Shown in pieces: positions 39,481 through 48,494 of a stretch of DNA of 64,000 nt. Within the stretch, counting starts at the first letter, position 1; each line of letters opens with the position of its first letter. A program made the translations under genes and the position numbers. The DNA comes from a virus, in the IMG/VR virus record IMGVR_UViG_3300033146_005641, positions 1 through 64,000 of that record; one strand, written 5' to 3'. The notes beneath the pieces were generated by a model. That model saw nothing but the letters and a program-made list of their open reading frames with translations. It had not been told where the DNA came from and made no database searches.

Positions 39481-39957
39481 GTGTCATATAAAGATGAGCT
39501 CCAAGAATTAGTTAAAAAAAGAATGATAGACGAAATTTCGGCAGCAACTTTTTATTTAGATGCTGCATCTCTTATCAGAGATCTTGAGTTAGCAGAAGAA
39601 ATACAAAAACACGCATTAGAAGAATTTGATCATTTTTCAAGATTGATAACGTTTGCTAGAGCTCACGGATTAGAGGTTAAATATGATTTTGATAGGAGTG
39701 TAATAAAAAATGTACCTCCTAGAGAAAAAGCACTAATATCTATTATCCAAAATCTAGAAAGAAAAGCCATTACCGATTATAGAGAAATGGTTTTACTATG
39801 TAGAAATAATGAAGATATAGAAGGTGAGAAGTTTTTTAAAGAAATAATGTTAGAAGAAATAGAGCATTTTGATGATGTAGCGCAAAAGACAGGCGAAACT
39901 AGAAAACTAGGAGAGTCTTTTAAGAAATTTAAAAAATTTAAAGATAGATTTAAGTAA
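39481..39957 (+). CDS. Ferritin-like four-helix protein
   Basis: 158 residues from a GTG start. Four helices carry the carboxylate/His pattern of ferritin-like diiron proteins: DEISAATFYLDAAS (Glu ~18), LEEFDHFSRLI (Glu ~47, His ~50), ERKAITDYREM (Glu ~95) and MLEEIEHFDDV (Glu ~128, His ~131). Resembles bacterioferritin/rubrerythrin-type domains. A role in iron storage, peroxide defence or scaffold use is possible. Co-transcribed with the capsid-like gene from a late promoter. Confidence 0.7.
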   Translation: MSYKDELQELVKKRMIDEISAATFYLDAASLIRDLELAEEIQKHALEEFDHFSRLITFARAHGLEVKYDFDRSVIKNVPPREKALISIIQNLERKAITDYREMVLLCRNNEDIEGEKFFKEIMLEEIEHFDDVAQKTGETRKLGESFKKFKKFKDRFK

Positions 39958-39959
39958 TT

Positions 39960-39981
39960 TTTAAACTCCTTATATTATAAT
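39960..39981 (+). promoter_or_regulatory. Early-type promoter
   Basis: TTTAAA, 10 bases, TATAAT. RBS AAGGAG before ATG 40008. Confidence 0.6.
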
Positions 39982-40007
39982 ACTAATATATAAAATAAGG
40001 AGACCAA

Positions 40008-40274
40008 ATGACAGAACAAACAGAACAACCTAGAGAAATAGCTACAATCAATAATAAACACTATTTTAAAGATTCCATGTCCGAGGATGCTCAGGTAGCT
40101 TTTGAACAAGCTATAGAAATGAATCAAAAGATTGCAGCTAAAGAAACTGAAATTAGAGATTTAAAATATGCTAGACAGTTTTTAATTAATTTTGTAGAAG
40201 ATAAGTCATCAGAATTTAAAGAATATATTCCAGAGGAAGAGGATTCTAGAGAGGATTCTAAAGATGGTGAGTAA
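40008..40274 (+). CDS. Hypothetical acidic helical protein (DUF6447-like)
   Basis: 88 residues. IATINNKHYFKDSMSEDAQV then helical ETEIRDLKYARQFLINFVED and an acidic end (EEEDSREDSKDGE). The layout resembles small T4-type/cyanophage proteins of the DUF6447 kind; function unknown. Overlaps the next start. Confidence 0.5.
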   Translation: MTEQTEQPREIATINNKHYFKDSMSEDAQVAFEQAIEMNQKIAAKETEIRDLKYARQFLINFVEDKSSEFKEYIPEEEDSREDSKDGE

Positions 40275-40557
40275 TTACGAATACATAATACTCACTAATA
40301 ATGTTATCCTAATCGGTAAAACTTCTTTTGAGGAAAATTTTACTACTATAGAAAATCCATACCTGGTTCAAAATAATGGTACGGAGGTGCTGCTTTTACC
40401 TTTCTTAGAAGCGGCTTTAAAACAAAAAGTACCTACTTTTAAAACTCACAATAGAAATATTCTTTCTACAATACCTGTAGAAAAAAATGATATATTAGAT
40501 ACATATCTTTCCTCAATTACTAATATAGAACTTCCAAAACAAGAGATCGTCGTTTAG
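40264..40557 (+). CDS. Sm-like (LSm) domain protein
   Basis: 97 residues. ILTNNVILIGKTSFEENFTTIENPYLV is an Sm1-type five-strand start; LLLPFLEAALKQKVPTF...ILSTIPVEKNDILDTYLSS matches phage Sm-like proteins of marine T4-type phages. Possible RNA-binding role; ligands unknown. A strong terminator overlaps its stop. Confidence 0.6.
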   Translation: MVSNYEYIILTNNVILIGKTSFEENFTTIENPYLVQNNGTEVLLLPFLEAALKQKVPTFKTHNRNILSTIPVEKNDILDTYLSSITNIELPKQEIVV

Positions 40558-40572
40558 ACGATCTCTTTTATC
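40542..40572 (+). terminator. Rho-independent terminator
   Basis: AGAGATCGTC/GACGATCTCT, 10 bp with a 5-base loop, followed by TTTATCTT. Overlaps the stop codon of the Sm-like gene. Confidence 0.85.
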
Positions 40573-40576
40573 TTAT

Positions 40577-40598
40577 TTTAATAAATTTACTATATAAT
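40577..40598 (+). promoter_or_regulatory. Early-type promoter
   Basis: TTTAAT, 10 bases, TATAAT, directly after the terminator; serves the clamp-loader-like and helicase genes. Confidence 0.6.
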
Positions 40599-40630
40599 AT
40601 AATAATAATATATTAAAACTAGGAAACGAA

Positions 40631-41029
40631 TTGTCAACAAAACTAAATCAAAAACTTAGCCCCTATAAAATTATGACATCTGTTCTAACCTCGTACTCAC
40701 CTACTAGAGAAGAAAAAAACTCTATAAATTCTTTCTTTCTTTGTAGATGGTTATCTAACTCTCCTAGAGCCATTTTCATAAGTAGTATAATTAATAGGTA
40801 TTACAAGGAAATTCCTCCAAGCATACAATATGATTTCGTAAAAGATACTTTATCTAGAGACGGAATAAAATATATAAAATATAGTAAAAAAGAGCAATCT
40901 CCCGAACAAACCGTAGAAAATATTTCTAAATTTTATAAAATATCTATAGTAGATGCTAAATCTTATTTTGATTTAATGGATAACGAAGAAAAAAATAAAT
41001 TTAAACATCTATATGATGGGCTAGAATAG
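40631..41029 (+). CDS. gp62-like clamp loader subunit (tentative)
   Basis: 132 residues from a TTG start. INSFFLCRWLSNSPRAIFIS and YKEIPPSIQYDFVKDT resemble the small clamp-loader subunit of T4-type phages, in which a helical protein follows the gp44 ring. Placed just before the helicase gene. No gp44 or gp45 is in the window. Assignment rests on pattern and context only. Confidence 0.5.
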   Translation: MSTKLNQKLSPYKIMTSVLTSYSPTREEKNSINSFFLCRWLSNSPRAIFISSIINRYYKEIPPSIQYDFVKDTLSRDGIKYIKYSKKEQSPEQTVENISKFYKISIVDAKSYFDLMDNEEKNKFKHLYDGLE

Positions 41030-41061
41030 AAACAAAGAAACAAAGGAGAAAAAGGAGAAAA

Positions 41062-42519
41062 ATGGAAGATATTAACACATCAAACGTAACTAAAATTTTT
41101 GAAGAAGAGGTATTAACTCATTTAGTTAATGATTCTAAATATTTTAAATCTGTAATGCCGTATTTAAAGAATAATTATTTTTCTAAAGCAGGAACTGCTG
41201 AATTATTTACGGTAATAAAAGATATATATTTAAAATACGATTCAATACCAACGCTAAAAGACATAGTACTAACAGTTAAAGATTTACCTAAAAGAGTAAA
41301 GGAAGATGTAGTACCTGTTCTAAAAGAGGTATCATCTAACGCTACTAAAAATGAATCATCTGTGAATTATAAGCTTTTATTAGATAGAACGGAAGAGTTT
41401 ATTAGTAGATCTATTCATACCGAGGCTTTATTATTAGGTGCTGAAGCTATGGGCGAAGATGATAAAGACAAATTATTAGAATCCTTTAGATTATCAGAAG
41501 AGGCATTGAAGGTATCTTTAGATGAGGATTTTGGAGTTAGTTTAGATCAAATTGACGAAGCTATAGATAAATATCAAGATAAACAAATACAACTACTAAC
41601 AGGTATTGATAGTTTTGACTATATGATAGGAAGAGGATATGTTACTAAAACTTTACATAACTTTTTAGCACCTCCGGGAATTGGAAAGTCTGCAACTATG
41701 GCTGCTTTTGTATGTCAATTTTTAAGACAAGGAAAAGATGTTGCTGTTTTTACACTAGAAATGGATGAATACGAATGGTTAAAAAGAATATATGCTAATA
41801 TAGTAGATATTCCTATTAGTGATCTTGAAAATGTTCCGAAAGAGACTATTCTTAAAAAATGGGATGAGGTTAAAAACGGTTTAGGTAGATTAGTGGTTAA
41901 AGAGTATCCTTCATATACAGCGTCTTCTTTAACTATTGAAAATTTCTTAGATAAATACGCTTCAAAAACAGGAATAACTAATCCTATAGTATTCATAGAC
42001 TATTTAGGATTAATGAACTCGTCAAGACTGCCGGCTAATACACAATCTTATGAATATATTAAAAGTATTACAGCAGAAGTAAGAAGCATAGCTCAAAAAT
42101 TAGATATAGTTATCTTTTCGGCTCATCAGTTAAACAGAAGCGCTATTGGTAATCTAGAAGCAGGACAAGAGGCTGTTTCAGATTCCGCGGGTATTTCTAT
42201 GTTCTCAGATAGTATGGTATTTTTATTACAAACTAAAGAAATGAAAGAATTAGGTGAGATTGTAGTTAATTTTGAAAAAAATAGGATGTCAGGTAAGACC
42301 ACATCTTTTAAAATAGGGTTTGATTATTCTAAAATGAGATTTGAGGATAGATTTATAGACCCTCAAATTAGCGAGAAACTACATAAAAATATAGGTGAAA
42401 ACACTAAACATATATTTAATATAGATACCGGACTATCTTTAAGAAAAGACAAAAATGAAGAGGATGAATTTTTAAAATCGTCTACTAGTGATTTAGATGA
42501 TCTTTTGAACGACTTTTAA
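41062..42519 (+). CDS. Replicative DNA helicase, gp41/DnaB-like
   Basis: 485 residues. The N-terminal helical domain (~1-170) precedes a RecA-type core: Walker A APPGIGKSA (~205), TLEMDEYEWLKR (~230), Walker B IVFIDYLGLM (~313), SAHQLNRSAIG (~355) and the C-terminal arginine-finger segment EKNRMSGKT (~410). Unwinds DNA at the fork with a primase not seen here. Acidic C-terminus (STSDLDDLLNDF). Confidence 0.9.
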   Translation: MEDINTSNVTKIFEEEVLTHLVNDSKYFKSVMPYLKNNYFSKAGTAELFTVIKDIYLKYDSIPTLKDIVLTVKDLPKRVKEDVVPVLKEVSSNATKNESSVNYKLLLDRTEEFISRSIHTEALLLGAEAMGEDDKDKLLESFRLSEEALKVSLDEDFGVSLDQIDEAIDKYQDKQIQLLTGIDSFDYMIGRGYVTKTLHNFLAPPGIGKSATMAAFVCQFLRQGKDVAVFTLEMDEYEWLKRIYANIVDIPISDLENVPKETILKKWDEVKNGLGRLVVKEYPSYTASSLTIENFLDKYASKTGITNPIVFIDYLGLMNSSRLPANTQSYEYIKSITAEVRSIAQKLDIVIFSAHQLNRSAIGNLEAGQEAVSDSAGISMFSDSMVFLLQTKEMKELGEIVVNFEKNRMSGKTTSFKIGFDYSKMRFEDRFIDPQISEKLHKNIGENTKHIFNIDTGLSLRKDKNEEDEFLKSSTSDLDDLLNDF

Positions 42520-42545
42520 GAATAGGATTAGGCTCCTATTCTTTT
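42518..42545. terminator. Bidirectional terminator between convergent genes
   Basis: AAGAATAGGA/TCCTATTCTT with a 6-base loop, A run on one side and T run on the other. It ends the helicase transcript and the minus-strand gene starting at 43034. Confidence 0.8.
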
Positions 42546-43034
42546 CTTAGTATTATGTAAACCTCTTTTTATAGCATCATTACGAGATTTTTGATATTTT
42601 TTAATCTTCATTTTATTTTTTCTTCTATATAATTTATTTTTAATTTTATTTTTTCTATTTCTAATCTTATTTTTGATTTTTTCTTTTCTTAATTGAGATT
42701 TAGTTTTTGTAAATTTACGAAGACCTTTTCGCTTGTTTTTAAATCTAGCGGAGACTGTTTCGTCTAGCTCATCATCAGATTCATCGTCTTCCCTGTCTTC
42801 CTCATTGAAGCTCACCCCGTCGAGGTCGTCGTCGAGGTCGTCGTCGAGGTCGTCATCAAGGTCATATTCATCATCAAGGTCATATTCATCCTCAATAAGA
42901 TCTACTATTAGCTCAGCCACTTCAGCATAGTCTTCAGGCTCTAAATCTTCTAATAGATCTCTTAGATCTTCTATAGTGATATTTTCATCCTCCTCTTTAA
43001 TTTGAGGTCTTAATATTTCTTTGAAACTTTTCAT
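42528..43034 (-). CDS. Acidic-then-basic low-complexity protein, possibly prohead core
   Basis: 168 residues. The N-terminal part (~1-95) is strongly acidic with DDLDDDLDDDLD repeats; the C-terminal part (~100-168) is strongly basic (NKIRNRKNKIKNKLYRRKNK). Such charge-segregated proteins occur in T4 prohead cores (gp67/gp68 type). It has its own late promoter. No enzymatic motif; the prohead role is an inference. Confidence 0.5.
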   Translation of the reverse strand: MKSFKEILRPQIKEEDENITIEDLRDLLEDLEPEDYAEVAELIVDLIEDEYDLDDEYDLDDDLDDDLDDDLDGVSFNEEDREDDESDDELDETVSARFKNKRKGLRKFTKTKSQLRKEKIKNKIRNRKNKIKNKLYRRKNKMKIKKYQKSRNDAIKRGLHNTKKRIGA

Positions 43035-43052
43035 TTGATTCCTTTAAACTTT

Positions 43053-43074
43053 TTTAAGTTTATTAATATATAAT
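43053..43074 (+). promoter_or_regulatory. Early-type promoter
   Basis: TTTAAG, 10 bases, TATAAT, for the small gene at 43102. It sits beside a minus-strand late promoter. Confidence 0.6.
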
Positions 43075-43075
43075 A

Positions 43076-43083
43076 TATTTATA
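43076..43083 (-). promoter_or_regulatory. Late promoter (TATAAATA)
   Basis: Minus-strand TATAAATA 42 bases upstream of the acidic/basic gene. Confidence 0.65.
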
Positions 43084-43101
43084 AAATAAAAAGGTTATAA
43101 T

Positions 43102-43344
43102 ATGAATAAAGGGCTAGAGTATGATAAATTTGTTAGTCTATTATCAGAATTTCAGCTGAAAAATCCGAAAGAGTTAATTTTAGATATTAAAGAAACATCT
43201 TTTAAGGATAAATATAAAGAAGAAGAGATAGAATTATTAGTTAGTGATTTATTTATAGAATATTTTGAGATGAGATATCCGGAGAAAGATTTCGATCTTT
43301 CTCTAGATAATTATATTGAACGGAAATTTTTAAGATCTATTTAA
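43102..43344 (+). CDS. Hypothetical small acidic protein
   Basis: 80 residues, helical (LEYDKFVSLLSEFQLKNPKE) with a basic end (RKFLRSI). RBS AAAAGG. Convergent with the fibre genes; no family. Confidence 0.55.
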   Translation: MNKGLEYDKFVSLLSEFQLKNPKELILDIKETSFKDKYKEEEIELLVSDLFIEYFEMRYPEKDFDLSLDNYIERKFLRSI

Positions 43345-43352
43345 TATTATGT

Positions 43353-44141
43353 TTATGCTCCTTCAGATACTTTAACATATCCGCCATCATTCCACAATTT
43401 TCCTGCTACTCCAGGATCAGAGTGCGGAAGAGAGTTTCCAAACTCTGCACTAAATAGGTATTCCAGAGTAACTAAACACTCGTTATCTATAATTTCATCA
43501 GGTCTTATCGAAGGAGCTAAAATAGCACCCGTAGAATGAACCTCTAAGGCATTAGAACGTGTAGAATCACTATTACCGTTTCCTACCTCGAATAGAGTTC
43601 CTAAAACTGGAGAATTATACTGACCTATAGCCGTCTGGTTGTTATTAACGGCTTTAGTATATAATCCACCAGCATGTGAGTAATCACCACTAGCTTCTAC
43701 AAAATATCCTTCTGCATGAGCGCTGTTACCCGACGCATTAGCACCAGACCCTTCCGCATGAGACGCATAACCGTATGCCTTAGTCCACGCACCTTCTGCA
43801 TGTGAGTAAAGACCCGATGCATCAGTATCCCATCCTTCTGCATGAGACGCCATACCGAAGGATTTAGTATACGCGCCTTCCGCATGCGAGTAAAGACCCG
43901 ATGCATCCGTTCCGTATCCTACAGCAACAGAACATTCTCTTGATGCCTCTACATTCTTACCAATAGCAACAGAACATTCTCCTGATGCCTCTACATTCTT
44001 ACCAATAGCAACAGAACATTCTCCCGTTGCACCATATGATGATCCGCCTCCGCCTCCGCCTCCGCCTCCGCCTTCACCTTTACCTAAATTAAACGTAAAA
44101 CTATCTATAAATAGTTTTCTAAAAATTTTAAATAACATCAT
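43353..44141 (-). CDS. Tail fibre/tip protein with YadA-like head repeats
   Basis: 262 residues. A short N-terminus and a run of ten or so Gly (~21-33) are followed by about ten repeats of AxG..xxASG.xSHAEG type (~40-190), the left-handed roll found in trimeric adhesins and phage fibres. The C-terminal domain has LEVHSTGAILAPSIRPDEII. Likely a trimeric receptor-contacting tip; last gene of the fibre array. Confidence 0.75.
   Translation of the reverse strand: MMLFKIFRKLFIDSFTFNLGKGEGGGGGGGGGGSSYGATGECSVAIGKNVEASGECSVAIGKNVEASRECSVAVGYGTDASGLYSHAEGAYTKSFGMASHAEGWDTDASGLYSHAEGAWTKAYGYASHAEGSGANASGNSAHAEGYFVEASGDYSHAGGLYTKAVNNNQTAIGQYNSPVLGTLFEVGNGNSDSTRSNALEVHSTGAILAPSIRPDEIIDNECLVTLEYLFSAEFGNSLPHSDPGVAGKLWNDGGYVKVSEGA
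44044..44073 (-). repeat. Hexanucleotide repeat encoding poly-glycine
   Basis: Five tandem CCGCCT units (plus-strand reading) encode the glycine run of the fibre protein. As the unit is six bases, slippage changes linker length without shifting the frame. Confidence 0.85.
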
Positions 44142-44144
44142 TTT

Positions 44145-44558
44145 TTAAAAGCCTCCCTGTTCTTCTTCGTATATTGAAAGATCTATAGCATGATTACCTA
44201 TAGGACCCTTATTAGATCTATCATCACCTGCTAAATAATATCCTTCTCCGTTACCCTCATCAACCTTCACTAGTCCTTCGCCTCCTCCGGTTCCTCCTCC
44301 AGGAGTTCCACTAACAGGGTCACTCCAGATAACATCTCCGTCGATATTAGTGTTTTTAGTAAGAACTTGTCCGGCTATTCCGCCTGTAGGTATCTCGTCT
44401 TCTAATTTACCCCATTTTATTGTTACACCATCTTCATCAAGAAAACCAAAATTAGTAGTATTTAAATCCATTACTAATTCGCCAGGGATAGGTGTTTCCT
44501 CTCCCGTGAATAGATTTTTTCCTAATTTTCTCCTTAAAATAATTCCCGTACTAGCCAT
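44145..44558 (-). CDS. Small tail fibre protein with virion-attachment-type N-terminus
   Basis: 137 residues. GIILRRKLGKNLFTGEETPIPGELVMDL...FGFLDEDGVTIKWGKL is the beta-rich N-terminal domain shared with 44587-47901 and related to that of phage tropism-determinant proteins. A Gly-rich linker (GTPGGGTGGGEG) and a short C-terminal domain follow. Confidence 0.65.
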   Translation of the reverse strand: MASTGIILRRKLGKNLFTGEETPIPGELVMDLNTTNFGFLDEDGVTIKWGKLEDEIPTGGIAGQVLTKNTNIDGDVIWSDPVSGTPGGGTGGGEGLVKVDEGNGEGYYLAGDDRSNKGPIGNHAIDLSIYEEEQGGF

Positions 44559-44583
44559 TATTTCACCTTATCTTCAATTATCA

Positions 44584-44591
44584 TATTTATA
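44584..44591 (-). promoter_or_regulatory. Late promoter (TATAAATA)
   Basis: Minus-strand TATAAATA about 26 bases upstream of the small fibre gene. Confidence 0.65.
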
Positions 44592-47500
44592 TTATATAAT
44601 TAACTCTTACCCAGTCACCGCCTACGAAAGAATTGACGAAAGTAATAGTGGTGTCTGTACCGTCATCTGAAATAGAATAGTCTGTTGTAATTCTTTTTAG
44701 AGTACCGTTTACAAACACATCCATAATTTTATCATCATTTAAAACTTTACCAGATATTACAACTGTAGCATCTAAAGCGGCGGGATCAAAATCTTCTTTA
44801 TTAATTGTAAAATGGATTGAGGAGTCACTAGTATGATTATCAATATGACTATCTACTTCATTAATTGCATTAACGGTGTTATCTTGAACATCTGTAGTTA
44901 AATTAGATAGTGTACCTATATTAGTAGCGTTAGTATCTGAATGACTATCTACTTCATTAATAGCTGAAACCAGATCTGTTTGAACATCTGTAGTTAAACT
45001 AGATAGTGTACCTTCTACACCTGTCGCTCTATTCACCTCATTATCTATATTAGTTTGAAGAGTAGAATCTGATGAATCAACATATGTAATTAAAGCATAG
45101 TCATCTATATTATATTGTTCAGTAGTATAAATTCTGAAATCTTTAGTTCCCGGATTACCGGAACCATCATCATCAAAATATTTTCTAACGATAGGGTCTA
45201 ATCCATAATTAAGAGCTTCCGTAGAATATAGTACAGTCTGAACATCTTTATCACCTACTTGTACATCATTATTTCTATAAAAATTGCCTGTACTTGTAGT
45301 AGTTCTCTTAATTAAATTAACCGTCTCTGTTAAATCTGACGCATTTTCTTTAAGACCTTTAATGGAAAAATCATTGTATACTAATATATCTGAAATAATA
45401 GTTCCTGATAGTTTAATACCCTGATCGTCTTGTGAGATATCTACATATTTTAAATCAGTACCAAAAGGTGGAAGATTTACTGGTTCTTTATTCCACTTAA
45501 TTACATTATTAGTAGTGATAGAACCGTCATTTATAGTAATACCTATATTATCTACAAAAGAATAATCCGCTTTTAAATCTAAAGCTATCTGTGTTAGGTT
45601 ATTGATTGGTTTATCTAAATCAGCAGTATTATCACAACTACCTAGTCCTACGTCAGATTTCGTTACATTATGAGGATTACCTACTATTTGAGATATATGA
45701 TTATCGACATGACTATCTACTTCATTAATTGCATTAACGATATTATCTTGAGCATCTGTAGTTAAATTAGATAGTGTACCTATATTAGTAGTATGATTAT
45801 CGACATGACTATCTACTTCATTAATTGCATTAACGATATTATCTCTAACATCAGTAGTTAAACTACTTAATGTTCCTACGTTAGTTTCATTTTGTAACGC
45901 TAAATCTCTAGTATCGTAATAATTTTGATAAGTAAATCCCTCATCAGTATGAATCATATAGTCAGCTTCTGCACCTGAAGATCCTTTTCTAACTATAGGA
46001 TTTAAAGTACTATTTTCGGCTCTTATAAAGGATTTTATTCCGAAATCGCCAATTTCTAAATCATTATTAGAGTTTAATTTAACTAAATTTTTAACATCAT
46101 TATAAAATGAATTATTAGAAGAAATGCTTATATCATTATTTAATTTAATATTAGATTTAATATCACTATCTATAGAAACTAAAGATAAAGAATCTCCTAA
46201 TTTTATTTCTGAAATCGATGAAGTCTTACCAAAAGACGTTCCGTCTATAATAGAATATTTTAAAATACTTTCAGTAGAGTCTGTACCTTCAGTTACTAAA
46301 GAAGCATCGGTATTTAAAATAAATTCTCCTACTCTATCGCTTCCACCAATTCTTTCGTTAAGTTTTTGTTGAAGGACACTAGGATTAGTAGTTTCGTCTC
46401 CTGAAATATCTATCATACCTATATCATTAATAGATAAAGAATTAAATTCTAATCCATCTTCTGTATGTTTTACTCTAGGAAAAAGATATTGTGAACCAGT
46501 ATACGTTTCTGGAGTATCGTGAAGATCGTTAAATCTTTTTTCACCTGTTAGGAATATCTCTACATTTAATTCAACACCATCCAACCAAGGTCCTCCTGAC
46601 GCTGAAAGTGGCGTTACTGAAATATTATAATAAGACGGATCTGTTCCTGCTATAGGTGGTGTATTAACTACAAATATCATATAACTATTATCAGTAGAGT
46701 CTCTGAATCCTATTAGATCATCTTTTTGTAATGATTCTATTCCAAAAGCCCTATCGTTTAAATATCTATCTAATTTAGAAATATATAAAACACTTATAGA
46801 TGAAAAATCGGAATTATTAGTTCTTGCTTGACTATCATACTGTCCGGCAGGATCAACAGTTTCGCTATCAAAATAATAATCAGCAGATAATATAGAATTT
46901 CCAGCAGATGGTTCAAAAATTAACCCATCTTCATTGTCATTAACTGTTACTCTCATACCTTTATAGCCTAGATAAGGTTTTAAAGTATCTTGCGAAACAG
47001 GGGTATCTTCTAAGGTTACGAATTTAGTTTTATGTGGATTAGATCCATCTTGTAGAGAAATATGTGCTTGAATGGCTGAATCATAAGGTTCATATTCTAT
47101 TTCGGAACCGTTTCCTGGATTATGTGAGTGACCTATATTAGATTTTAAATCTAAACCTGTCTGTAGTGTTTGTTGATTAACCGCATCTAGAGGATTTTCA
47201 GGATCTTTAACATTTCTTACTAAATGATTATTAACATCAATATCGCCAAACATAGAAGTAGTTCCGTCTCTTCTTAAATAGGCGTCGGGATTTACATTTC
47301 CCGGTACTACCATCCATCCTGAAGTAGAATAAGTTAATTGATCATTATTAAAAACCGTTTCTGATTGTAGTTCACCTGTTTGATATGTGTAACCATTATT
47401 TACATCTACATTAATAACTAAGAAAAAATCTCCAGTAACTAATCCCGAAACTTCTGGATATTCATTGCCTATTTCAGGTGTAAATTGTCCTTTTAAAGTA

Positions 47501-47901
47501 AATGAAGTAGATTCTATTAATGTATTATCTATTAAACCGTTAGAATTAGTTTTAACAGGTTGACCTGATATGCCTGTTTTATGATCTATAAAATCAGTTT
47601 TAAGATATCTACTATTCAGTTCAGAGTCTAAATTATTAACATCGTCAATTGAATGAGAGTGATTAATATCTGACTTAAATGCTAGAGCATCTTTAAGATC
47701 TATTTGATTATCTAAAAATCCTTGAATATCCCCCCATTCTACAGAGTTTTCTCCTAAAGTAGTCCAATTTACTACATCACCATCAAATTTTACATATCCA
47801 AATTCATCAGTATCTGTAGCGTATACTAATTCACCTTCAACAGGCGGTGTAGCTACCAATTCTGCTTTAAAGCCTCTTCTTAATACTATTCCTGTTGCCA
47901 T
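44587..47901 (-). CDS. Long tail fibre protein
   Basis: 1104 residues. The N-terminal attachment domain (ATGIVLRRGFKAELVATPPV) is followed by a long fibrous body. At ~690-790 and ~1000-1060 it holds near-identical repeats NIGTLSNLTTDxQDNIVNAI with a NEVDSHVDNH helix, typical of trimeric fibre shafts. The C-terminal domain (FVNGTLKRITTDYSISDDGT) is a small beta-sandwich like those closing phage fibres. Binds host surface structures. Confidence 0.8.
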   Translation of the reverse strand: MATGIVLRRGFKAELVATPPVEGELVYATDTDEFGYVKFDGDVVNWTTLGENSVEWGDIQGFLDNQIDLKDALAFKSDINHSHSIDDVNNLDSELNSRYLKTDFIDHKTGISGQPVKTNSNGLIDNTLIESTSFTLKGQFTPEIGNEYPEVSGLVTGDFFLVINVDVNNGYTYQTGELQSETVFNNDQLTYSTSGWMVVPGNVNPDAYLRRDGTTSMFGDIDVNNHLVRNVKDPENPLDAVNQQTLQTGLDLKSNIGHSHNPGNGSEIEYEPYDSAIQAHISLQDGSNPHKTKFVTLEDTPVSQDTLKPYLGYKGMRVTVNDNEDGLIFEPSAGNSILSADYYFDSETVDPAGQYDSQARTNNSDFSSISVLYISKLDRYLNDRAFGIESLQKDDLIGFRDSTDNSYMIFVVNTPPIAGTDPSYYNISVTPLSASGGPWLDGVELNVEIFLTGEKRFNDLHDTPETYTGSQYLFPRVKHTEDGLEFNSLSINDIGMIDISGDETTNPSVLQQKLNERIGGSDRVGEFILNTDASLVTEGTDSTESILKYSIIDGTSFGKTSSISEIKLGDSLSLVSIDSDIKSNIKLNNDISISSNNSFYNDVKNLVKLNSNNDLEIGDFGIKSFIRAENSTLNPIVRKGSSGAEADYMIHTDEGFTYQNYYDTRDLALQNETNVGTLSSLTTDVRDNIVNAINEVDSHVDNHTTNIGTLSNLTTDAQDNIVNAINEVDSHVDNHISQIVGNPHNVTKSDVGLGSCDNTADLDKPINNLTQIALDLKADYSFVDNIGITINDGSITTNNVIKWNKEPVNLPPFGTDLKYVDISQDDQGIKLSGTIISDILVYNDFSIKGLKENASDLTETVNLIKRTTTSTGNFYRNNDVQVGDKDVQTVLYSTEALNYGLDPIVRKYFDDDGSGNPGTKDFRIYTTEQYNIDDYALITYVDSSDSTLQTNIDNEVNRATGVEGTLSSLTTDVQTDLVSAINEVDSHSDTNATNIGTLSNLTTDVQDNTVNAINEVDSHIDNHTSDSSIHFTINKEDFDPAALDATVVISGKVLNDDKIMDVFVNGTLKRITTDYSISDDGTDTTITFVNSFVGGDWVRVNYII

Positions 47902-47916
47902 TATTATTCCTTTCCG

Positions 47917-48492
47917 TTATTCACAATTTGTAGAAGGTTCGTTACCGTCTACATCATCTATATTTCCGTCGACTAAAACATCATCACCATAAATTCTACA
48001 ATCTAAAATGACGCCATCGCCTGTCTCGTTGATATTATAATCTGTATTAAAAGATTCGGCAAATTCTTTAGATACACTCTCACAAATATTAATCATTTCG
48101 TGTTTGTCAAAAAAGCTAAAACTAAAAGACTCGTCAAATCCTCTCTTATATGTTAAGCACTCATCTTCTCTTTCTAAAAAAGATACAAATTTTTTCGATT
48201 CACATTCACACTCTACTAACACACCTCCAAGATGTATTAATAACTCGGAACCAGATAGACATTTATTAGATATTGGGAGTTTTTTAGTTATGAACGTTCT
48301 TCTATAGATGTCCAAATAAACATTTAAATTGTTATATCCTTCTTCAAGTTCTTTACAATTTATTTGTATTAATGAATCAGATATAAAACCCCTTACATCT
48401 ACACCCTTAAAAGATCCTCCAGCAATATATAATTCATTATATTTTAAAGATTTATCTTTATCTATATCTATATTACTAGTTAAAATATACAT
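47917..48492 (-). CDS. Hypothetical tail-associated protein
   Basis: 191 residues with six or more Cys (LNVYLDIYR..., VECECESKK). Beta-rich first half. No family recognised; position in the fibre array suggests a virion or fibre-assembly role. Confidence 0.55.
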   Translation of the reverse strand: MYILTSNIDIDKDKSLKYNELYIAGGSFKGVDVRGFISDSLIQINCKELEEGYNNLNVYLDIYRRTFITKKLPISNKCLSGSELLIHLGGVLVECECESKKFVSFLEREDECLTYKRGFDESFSFSFFDKHEMINICESVSKEFAESFNTDYNINETGDGVILDCRIYGDDVLVDGNIDDVDGNEPSTNCE

Positions 48493-48494
48493 AA

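Noticed and set aside
42733-42930. Plus-strand Ser-rich frame opposite the acidic/basic gene
   Set aside because: It is the antisense shadow of the GAC/GAT-rich repeats; no RBS or start context.
43697-43906. Second minus-strand frame inside the YadA-like fibre gene
   Set aside because: Out-of-frame reading of the fibre repeats, without its own RBS.
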